Positions 55,844 to 64,000 of a stretch of 64,000 nt of DNA are shown here, piece after piece. The stretch spans positions 3,765,230 to 3,829,229 of the forward strand of contig JAQFVV010006215.1 in the NCBI GenBank assembly GCA_028023455.1, read 5' to 3'. Below the pieces are notes generated by a model that was given only the letters and a program-made list of their open reading frames with translations, had not been told where the DNA came from and did not search any database. A program made the position numbers and the translations under genes. This DNA is from Epiperipatus broadwayi. Its lineage: Eukaryota > Onychophora > Udeonychophora > Euonychophora > Peripatidae. Each line of letters opens with the position of its first letter. Position 1 is the first letter of the stretch.

Positions 55844-55964
55844 ATAACTAACTTATACCTATTAAAGTATTATATTAACGAAACTGCTGTGCTACCTGTT
55901 GTTATTTATCAATTTAATTATAATTGCAATCCGGTGGTAAATCAGGTCACTACTGGACACAGCA

Positions 55965-55969
55965 GAATA
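55965..55969. repeat. Target site duplication (right) of Gypsy element
   Basis: GAATA, identical to 52169-52173. Confidence 0.75.
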
Positions 55970-57421
55970 TATTCCCCACAATCATTAAGTGTTATCCATT
56001 AATTATAGACTGGATGCTATATAATCAATTATGCAAACACCCTTAACTTGAATCAAAGTTTGAAGCTTCTGATTCATTTATTAAAGCGTACTGGGAGTTA
56101 TGTATTTGAGAGAATAAATTTAAAGTAAGTCAGGAATTACCCATCTGGTCTAATAAATAAGCAATGGAAAAACACCCAGAAATTAACCCCAACTAAGATA
56201 TGAATCACTTATTACTTCAATCTAAGAAACTTGCCCATATTTTTATTTGCTAAAATAAATATTAACACAGAAAACAGGACTTGTTTTGGATTCCTAACAT
56301 TATGATGTTCAATGATCCAGATATTTCAGAAACATATGCCTCTAGTCTCTGGTGTATTTCTTCCCAATAACTTCCTAAAAACTATAAACATATCAGTCTT
56401 TCCTTATCATTCTTGTAGAACTCTTTTCATGATTCAACTCCACCTGACTTTTTAATATTTTTTTGATTTTAATTTTTTTATATGTATAAAAAAACAGTTT
56501 CAAACTTCATGTATTATAATTTCCATGACTTTTTTTAAATCCTCAATTAGAAATGTATTGTCTCCATATTGTTTAGTACTGCAAGTGGACTTTTTGAAGC
56601 TTTTGAAATTTCTTATAAATAAAATGACCTGGGTGACTGACATCAGAATTTTTGGTGGAGAATCTAATTAACTAAGTTAAGAATATGTTAAATTTAGTTT
56701 GTTTTCTCTATAGATTACAACTATTCAAATATAACTTTTTAATAGCTTGCATATAGATGAAATAATGCAAAAATAAAGTATTGGGTTTAATCTATATTTT
56801 AAGCTTACTGACAGTTGGCTTACATATAGCTTGCCAAAGTTTTTTTTGTATTTTCACATTATTTCATCACTATTCAGTAGATTTGCACAATTCTTTTCCT
56901 ACCCTTTTGACCATTGATTTTCCATATGAATGAAAGGCAAAGTAATCTTACTCATGGTTTCTTGATAGATACTATACCATAATTTTCTCTGGATATGATA
57001 GTTGTATTTTACCTGAAATATCTTTGAACATTTCTGTTTTATGACTTTGATGTTATTATTTAAATTTGAGATAGCTTAAAGACTTCTGCAGTGTTGCTCA
57101 ATGTTTAACATTTCTTTTCCATATTTATCCATTCTATTGTATTGTTTTAATGATAAAACAAATATATGATGCAAATCCAATAATTTTCTTTTTTACTATT
57201 TAATTCTATTATTTTAATGCATCTATATTCTCTATATAATATCTTAGAGTCAGTTACAGGCCTTGAAATAAAAAAATTATACTGACATTTTTAGTGATTT
57301 AAAACTTAAAACTATATAGTCTTCTATTCTCTTCATGATAGGTATAATCCAAACATGACAATGATAATGTAGTTTAGTTTTTATTTTATTCTTTAGTACC
57401 ATTCATTTATTTGGGCTAACT
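55970..57421. other. AT-rich, nothing recognised
   Basis: No supported feature. Confidence 0.4.
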
Positions 57422-57790
57422 ATCTATGAGTCTGTCTGCCTATGTATCCATTTTCTATCTATCCATTATCCATATATCTATTAATCTATCTACTTATTAC
57501 CTACCTATCTATCTATTTACTTATTTTTCTATCTACTTATCTATTATACATACTTATATCTTTCTATATCTACTTACATCCATCTTTTCATCCATCCATC
57601 AATTTTCTATCAGTCTGTTTATTATTCATCTATCCACTCACCCATCCATATATATGCGCATCTATCACTAATTTATTTATCTATCTGTCTGCCTACTTTC
57701 TTACTTACTTACTTAACTATCTGTCTATCCACGCATCCATCCATCTCTCTAGCTACCCACTTATTTATCTATCTATCTTTGTATGAATGC
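57422..57790 (+). repeat. Degenerate CTAT/CATC tetranucleotide microsatellite
   Basis: About 370 bp of CTAT, CATC, TTAC and CTAC repeats. The two plus-strand ORFs here (Tyr/Leu/Ser/Ile-rich) are translations of the microsatellite. Confidence 0.85.
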
Positions 57791-58359
57791 GCAACGTTGG
57801 GTAACACAGCTCCAGAGTTATATTAAATGGCCTGATAAAAAACAAGTTTTTGCTATTCCAGAAAGACATCAAAGTTAAGCTTTAAAAAATATCTAATCAT
57901 ATAAATAATAATTAGGCATAGCTTTTCATCAATCTTTAGCAAAAACTCTTAAATCATTAGTCTTTTCTTAAGATTTATTATATTTAATCTTGATATTTAA
58001 TCTAAATTGAAACTTTCAATTTCATTGTTGAAATTCTTTGAGTTGATGAAACTTTATCTCAGAGTACCTCATTACCCTGTCTGGCTTAATGTGGTGGGAA
58101 CGTGATGTAAGGAGTTGGGAGCTAAAAGTTCTTCTACATGATCTTGTAAATATAATCATTGGAGGGGGGTGGGTGATAAAACAAAAACCGGTGAATAGTT
58201 TTAAAAATATAAATGTCATTTTTATTTAAAAAACGATTCTCTTATGTAATATTTTTATGAAGACCATTACAAATTATTTATTTAAAACTAAAAATATTAT
58301 TTTCGTAATTACAATATTAAAAATTAAATGAACATATAACATTTAAACATCTTTGATTA
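57791..58359. other. AT-rich, nothing recognised
   Basis: No supported feature. Confidence 0.35.
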
Positions 58360-58612
58360 TATATTGGACTATTTCCATCATCTAATATGAGCATTGAATG
58401 TCTTTAGAAAAAATTAACTTTATTTAAATAAGCCAAATACATTCAACTGATAGTAATAGCTTACAGGTTAATGTTTCGAGAGGAATTATTCTCTCCTCAT
58501 CTTCAGGTGTTGCTGTCTTGACCAATGATAGTGCTAGCATGGGAAGCGAACTTGGATCTTTAGATTCGTGAGTATTGAATTTTAAGGCAACCCTCTAACC
58601 AAATGAGCCATC
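58360..58612 (-). mobile_element. SINE-2, minus copy of inverted pair
   Basis: Minus strand: tRNA-like head GGCTCATTTGGTTAGAGG with box-B-like AGTTCGCTTCCC, then the core ATCATTGGTCAAGAC, the hairpin GAGGAGAGAATAATTCCTCT, CGAAACATT, and a tail with AAATAAAGTTAA. It adjoins the plus copy head-to-head. Confidence 0.7.
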
Positions 58613-58885
58613 CTGCCAAAAACTCAGGTGGTTAGAACGTTATTTTAAAATTCAGTATTCAAGAATTCTAAGGGCCCAGATTCGATTCCCATGCTAGTAT
58701 TGTCACTGGTCAGGGCAAAGATACCTGATGAAGAGGGGAGAATAATACCTCTCGAAACATTGTGCATATACTAACTTGTAAACTATTACTAACAGTTGAA
58801 TGTATTTGGCATATTTAAATAAAGTTAAATTTTTCTAAAGACCTTCAATACTCATATAAGATGATGGTAATAGCCAATATATAAA
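58613..58885 (+). mobile_element. SINE-2, plus copy of inverted pair
   Basis: Head ACTCAGGTGGTTAGAACG (box A region), AGATTCGATTCCC (box B), core TTGTCACTGGTCAGGGC, hairpin AGAGG...CCTCT followed by CGAAAC, tail AGTTGAATGTATTTGGC...AAATAAAGTTAA. About 270 bp. Related copies are at 45345 and, as tails only, at 16783-17020. Confidence 0.75.
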
Positions 58886-60132
58886 TACAACTAAAACACC
58901 ATCATCACAAATGTTTGATATACTCTTTGTGATTTAGTGTAGAAATAGAGTTGGCAGACTTTGGAACTCATGATCCATGAATCGCCGCTCCGCTTCGTTT
59001 GTGTAAGCGCTCACATTTCATAAGAACTTTGGAGCAATATTTTTTATAACGTAAATTGCTTAAAATGGATAATGAGATTCGTGGTTTATAAAATTTAAAA
59101 ACACAATCATTTTTCATATTTGATTAATGATCTAAGTCTTAAGTCATATAATTTTATCTAGAATTGTTTATTAGAGTAATTTTATACTTATTAATTTATT
59201 TCTGGACTTATTGCTATTAAACTTTGAATATACGAAGATTATATATTTTTCTAATTTATATTATATATAAAATCTGAATTATATACATAAATTTATAGAA
59301 TAAAAATTTATTGGAGCACTTTAAATCTATTGTTAGTAATCCAGAAAAGGACCACCCTCTTAATGATAAATGATGTTTGCTATTTGTAATTACAATATAT
59401 ATTGGATTATTTCCATTTTTGTTACATGTTGTTAGAAAAATTCAAATTTTAAACTTTTCAAATGTTATTAATAACACACAGATTAATATATAACACAACG
59501 TTGTTATTGGACTATATAAAAAAAGCATTTAATATCAATAAAAATTTGAAATAATTTTTAAAATTATTTAGTTTAAAAAATGAATTTTATAACTATTTTA
59601 ATCTTTTCTATATATTACTACTATTAATAATAAATCTGACATTTATTAACAAATTTAAAAAAATGTCTCTTATGCTGTTAATTATTTACTTATTTCTAGC
59701 TCCTACAGACAAATAAATTCTGGCTTACCAAAATAAGCATTTCTTATTTATTTGTATTAAAAACAAATAATCCATAAGCAAATTTGATAAATTTTAGTCA
59801 AAAATATTAAAAGAAATTGCAACTACGTGGCGCGAATTCCTTTTTTGGATTATTATTACTTGGTCCAAAAAAGAAATCTTTTTTCTATCACGTATCAAAT
59901 CTCAGTATATATATATACACAATACTCAAAACTAATCTGACTATTCTATTTTTCTCCATATTGCACTAGATTAGTTTAAAATGTTAACATTAGCAGACAT
60001 AAGGCATAAAATCCGAATACATCCCCATGTTTAAAATATGCTGACTAGTCTGTTCATTTGATATTTTATATTGTTGCAGTGTTCGTTAACAAAAACGATC
60101 CTACACAAACTGAATAAATAAAAAAAAGCTTT
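58886..60132. other. AT-rich, nothing recognised
   Basis: Only a short GC-rich segment near 58980 (GAATCGCCGCTCCGCTTCG), without assignment. Confidence 0.35.
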
Positions 60133-60200
60133 CTCATGTGTTATAGCATCACCGTGAAGCAAACCCGCTAACCCGGGATCTCTCGACCACCAATGCTTGA
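60133..60200 (-). mobile_element. SINE-1, shortened copy
   Basis: Minus strand: GCATTGGTGGTCGAGAGATC, then CCCGGGTTAGCGGGTTTGCT, then GGTGATGCTATAACACATGA. Head and tail match the copy at 26223; the middle differs and is shorter. Confidence 0.65.
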
Positions 60201-63200
60201 CAAGAAGAAAAAAAATCACAACTAAGAAAATGAAAATGAGAAAGTGAAATAGAACAGAGTTGTATTAAATATAATTCACTTCTCAATGGAAACACAATTG
60301 TGCATGTTCTCTGCCTAATAACAAAGTGAGGTTATTAATTAAGTAATATTTCTTGATCTCTAAGTAATAGTTTACCATTGTTTATCTTTCCTTAAAAAAA
60401 TAATTTATTACAGCAGCACACTTTTAGAGACTTATTTGTAAAACAATATCATGGAGAAAATAAAACATTCACACATATATATCGTAAATACATACAATTA
60501 ATTTTTAAAAAAGGAGAAAAAAAACAATGTCAAATTTTCACCTGCTATGTTATTAAATTTAAATATTTATTAGTCGTGTTTCAAAAAGTATTTCCATGAT
60601 CTGACACTAGGCTAAATTACTTGGGTAGGAAATCTGACGGTTTTTCTTATCAAATGTCTTTGGCGGGAAACAATTCGGAAAATGAATATTTCTGTTTCAG
60701 AGATTGTTTTATTTTTAAATTGGTTAAACAACAATTTATGTACATATAAATGTCATTTTTACATTTTCCCTCGTGTTTATTATTACTATAGCTTGCAATT
60801 GTCTGAGTAGTCTTGCTAGATACATTTTTCTGTTATTATTACCGGCATTCTTAATAACAGCTCTAAAAACACCGTTATTATGGAATGATATTCATACCAA
60901 ATTATCGATACTATAATATTATTCACATTTTTTTACTTGTGATTCTGTGTCAATTTAACCTATATCTGATTATAAAAAGTTTTTAAACATCTAAAGCAGG
61001 GATGTCAAATTGAAATAAAAGAATGCGTATAATATGCTGAAAACAACAATTTGTTTCATTCTAATCATATAAAACGTATAAAATAATAATAGAATAAGCT
61101 AAAAAAAGAGAATATTTTATTATAATTTATTATTATTAAATTTATAATAAAAATTATATAATAATATAAAAATTTAATTGTAAGATTTAATTGCCAAGAT
61201 TTGGAAGGAAAAACAAAGATTGAGACCTTCATCATGACCGAAAGGTTAATGTCAATTGGTTTTGATCTGTCGCTGATTTGTTATCTTTCATATGTACGAA
61301 AAATTGTTTGCATAAATAGATTTTATTAATACCATAGAATATTTATTGTAAACTTTGAAGCACCAGAGACTTATTTGGGAATAAAAATATTTTGGAAATC
61401 AATTCCATATAAATAGAAATAGGAGCTAAACTGAGGGGGAAGAGATCACTACTTGTTACTTCTTAAAATCTTTAAATTGCCCATCAAATTATAATTATTA
61501 TGTTTATAATTTGGTACAATATTGAGAAAATATAAAATTTAGATTCTTACAGAAAAATAATTTAGAATAGTCTTTTTAAAATGATTTTGAAACAAATTCA
61601 GTTTATCATTGGATCGCGTATATGTATTATTAGTATTCTTTTGTGATTTTCCTTTTCTATACTACCATGAGAATGTATTTCAATTAATCTGTCAGACTTA
61701 ATTTTTCTATAACGTTACAGTTTTTGCTAATTATTTGATTTTAACAGATTTAACATGCAATATTTGAATCCTATATATACTTTTGAAATTTTATTTATCT
61801 AATCCCTTCGAAAAAACAAGAAAATAAAATAGTTATGCACATTTTCTTTATCAATGAAATTATTTGTTAGCTATGATAAATTATTTTATTAATACTTTAT
61901 GGTCTTTGTTGTTGGTGTTTTGTCATATCTCTTAAACTATTCTATATTACGCGATTCTCATTTCATCGATTGCTTTATGGAGATTTGGTCTTTGCTAGTT
62001 AACTTACTGTACTTAGACTGGATCATTAACATCACTACACACTTTGTAAAAAAATATAGATGACAAAATGATTTCCTGGACTATCCTACTTTAATGCTCT
62101 GTCATACCAAAATGCATTTCTTTTAGCACTATTCTATGTTTTAAAAATGTGAACCAAATATTATGATTATTATAATACATGTAAGCACATATGTGCGAAT
62201 AATGCATGTTTAAATTGACTTACATTTATTGGCCACACACTACTAATACTGTCACATGAGAGGATCTGATTATACCAAGAATTTATTGACTGAAAATTAA
62301 TATATTTAGGAGTTTTTGACTGAAGCAGAATATTAGAAAGGGTATAATCCCTATATAAGTTGCATTATTAGTTCCAAAAATCTTTAACAAAGATATTCCG
62401 AAAAGCATTGCTAACATTAAGCACATCTTCCTAGTGACCTTAGAAACCTTATCAGTAATCTCCTCCCCACCCCTTATTTAAAGAATATTTTGAAAAGTAT
62501 TTTAAGAGTTTGCCATTCCATCATTCACCAAAAGTGTTCTGTCATAATTGCTCAAATTCTGCCATTTATTATTTAATCATTATAAAACTTGTTTGAATAA
62601 ATTTCTGTATAAATAAAATATTCAAATTAATCATATATATGCATAGTAAATGAGAATCTGTAATAAATTTTACCATATAAGATAGCTAATAAAGTATCTG
62701 GTAGACAAATTTATTTCGTTCTCTAACAATGAATTTCCACAGCATATCTAGATGAACCATCATTACATCTCTATACTTATAGTAAATGTTCAGTCCAAAC
62801 CAAAATTTTCATATTTCAGTTTAATTTTCTGTCATAAATTCTTGATCAAAGTTTCTTTCTATTTTTTTTTTTTTTGATATATAAATCTCATTGTTTAGAC
62901 CAAGATCAACATAATATATAATTAAGCTCTAGTTTTTTTATCCTTTTCCCAAAGTGTAACAATATATCGTCCATTAATTGCTTTAATTTAAAATATTTCT
63001 TAAGAGGCTCAAATTGACCATAATTTTTATATTCAGTTGAAGAAGCAAAATGCTGATCACAGAGACAATTTCTTTTGAACTTGTTTTTTTCTCTTCCAAT
63101 TATTACCTTGACTTTTCCTTGAAATTTTGTCTTCCTTTTGTGTGTGTGTATTTTTAAACTTGTTTCTAGATCTCTAAATGGTTTTTATTATTATATATAA

Positions 63201-63449
63201 TTGCATTCTACATCTACGATGCAATTCTTCTGGATATTATAATCCGACAATATTCTGTCATTTGCTAATTGTTTATTAGAAAAAATTAAACAATACTGAA
63301 TTTAAAAAAATCTCTTTCTCTACTAAAACGAAGTCTTTTTTTTTATTTACTGCTTTTCATTGATAATTGCCATGTGTTATCAGTGACAACCTGTGGAATT
63401 TTTAACCAGGTATGCTTTATTATAACATCGCCAAAAAGTAAACAAGAAA
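60201..63449. other. AT-rich, nothing recognised
   Basis: No gene or repeat supported. TTTGGCGGGAAA at 60659-60670 matches the E2F consensus but has no gene context. Confidence 0.4.
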
Positions 63450-64000
63450 AACAAAACACAATATTTCTAAATAGTTAAAATAAGAGTCATAGATCACATG
63501 ACCCTATCTCTTAAGGTTGTAAGTTATAAACAATGAGGATTTCCAATTCCTCTACAAGCTTTATGATAAATGCTTAGCCAGAGCCAGCACTTAAAATATC
63601 TGTCAGGAACCCCTTCCCAAACCTCTGACCATGGTTTTGTGCTTTGGCACTCCTCAGAGAGGTGTCAGGCTAGGTTCAGACACTAGATCTAAAAATGCCA
63701 ACCCAAAGCCAAGCACTTATTCAAAAGTTATCTATTGAGTGGAAAATCTGAAATTTTCAGACATCTCCATGTCTTCAAACCCAGCTATCCAACTCAAATA
63801 GCTATAAGAGGCTGATAGATCTTCAGCCATACCATATAGTAGTAGTCTTAGCAATATAAAATTGCATAAGACTTGTGGCAGAGACTATAAATAGTCAAAA
63901 TAAGAGTCATAAATCACATGACCCTATCTCTTGGGCTTGTAAGTTATAAACAATGAGGATTGCCAATTCCTCTACAAGCTTTATGATAAATGCTTAGCCA
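63450..64000 (-). repeat. Repeat F in 420-bp tandem arrangement
   Basis: TAAGAGTCATAGATCACATG at 63481 recurs as TAAGAGTCATAAATCACATG at 63901, and the following 100 bases match closely to the window end. The tandem unit is therefore 420 bp and continues beyond the window. Its inner part matches 19480-19720 in reverse orientation. Confidence 0.7.

Larger units (their letters stand above)
52174..55964 (+). mobile_element. Ty3/Gypsy LTR retrotransposon, internally deleted
   Basis: Two LTRs (52174-52872; 54659-55964 including a nested insert) begin TG, end CA and are flanked by the 5-bp repeat GAATA. The internal part is only about 1.8 kb: gag, a zinc-knuckle relic, protease, then directly the C-terminal end of integrase. 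Reverse transcriptase, RNase H and the integrase catalytic core are gone, and most frames have stops. A polypurine tract GGGGGAGG (54651-54658) abuts the 3' LTR. No TGG-type primer binding site is obvious next to the 5' LTR. Confidence 0.85.
54659..55964 (+). repeat. 3' LTR with nested LINE
   Basis: TGCTGAGTAC...ACACAGCA, interrupted at 55305-55843 by a LINE fragment plus one 12-bp target repeat. Without these it is close to the length of the 5' LTR. Confidence 0.85.

Noticed and set aside
57426-57786. Two overlapping Tyr/Ser/Leu-rich ORFs
   Set aside because: They are translations of a CTAT/CATC microsatellite in two frames.
58739-58780. Hammerhead-like CTGATGAAGAGG...CCTCTCGAAAC in SINE-2
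   Set aside because: An extra C lies between stem II and GAAA, no stem I partner for the preceding bases is found after the motif, and the minus copy reads CTGAAGATGA. The hairpin is real, but the ribozyme call is not supported.

Overview
This is a very A+T-rich animal nuclear sequence with no bacterial-style operons. Long ORFs are rare, and most of those present belong to decayed transposable elements. The element mix is CR1-like and RTE-like LINEs, a Penelope-like element, a Ty3/Gypsy LTR element, a Merlin DNA transposon, tRNA-derived SINEs and hammerhead-ribozyme repeats. It fits an invertebrate, perhaps a mollusc such as a cephalopod; that placement is an impression, not a demonstration.

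Host gene. Three short open exons on the minus strand have canonical splice sites and matching phases: 42567-42637, 27363-27479 and 15846-15968. Read in that order they give one continuous frame across about 27 kb. I do not recognise the protein. Much of the window between them would therefore be intron filled with repeats. A plus-strand terminal-exon-like ORF at 17815-18020 is a weaker candidate.

Layout. 0.5-1.2 kb: Merlin element with an 8-bp target duplication. 1.2-2.75 kb: three copies of an interspersed repeat, two of them inverted. 5.3-6.25 kb: first cluster of hammerhead repeats. 6.3-7.1 and 15.26-15.6 kb: a ~304-bp tandem repeat (called X here) split by two head-to-tail CR1-like LINEs (7.1-9.5 and about 10.7-15.26 kb). 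16.4-20.5 kb: low-complexity DNA, SINE tails, palindromes. 20.5-30 kb: mostly featureless AT-rich DNA with one clear SINE. 30-32.4 kb: minisatellites and a 90-bp satellite. 33.6-34.4 kb: Penelope-like fragment with a GIY-YIG domain. 37.6-38.65 kb: second hammerhead cluster. 41.25-42.04 kb: third CR1 fragment. 44.6-47.96 kb: RTE-like fragments in both orientations. 51.1-51.4 kb: another hammerhead copy. 52.17-55.96 kb: Gypsy element with two LTRs, a 5-bp target duplication and a LINE nested in its 3' LTR. 57.4-57.8 kb: tetranucleotide repeat. 58.36-58.89 kb: inverted SINE pair. 63.45-64.0 kb: 420-bp tandem duplication.

Most notable. A repeat family of at least eight copies carries a recognisable minimal type-I hammerhead ribozyme: CTGATGA, a stem II with a GGTTT loop, GAA, a self-complementary ATACGTAT stem III, and ACCAA/TTGGT as stem I. 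Two plus-strand copies retain the conserved catalytic core. Two copies lie about 297 bp apart head-to-tail. This resembles the small hammerhead retroelements (retrozymes) known from other animals. Penelope-type machinery, also present here as a fragment, is a plausible but unproven source of reverse transcriptase.
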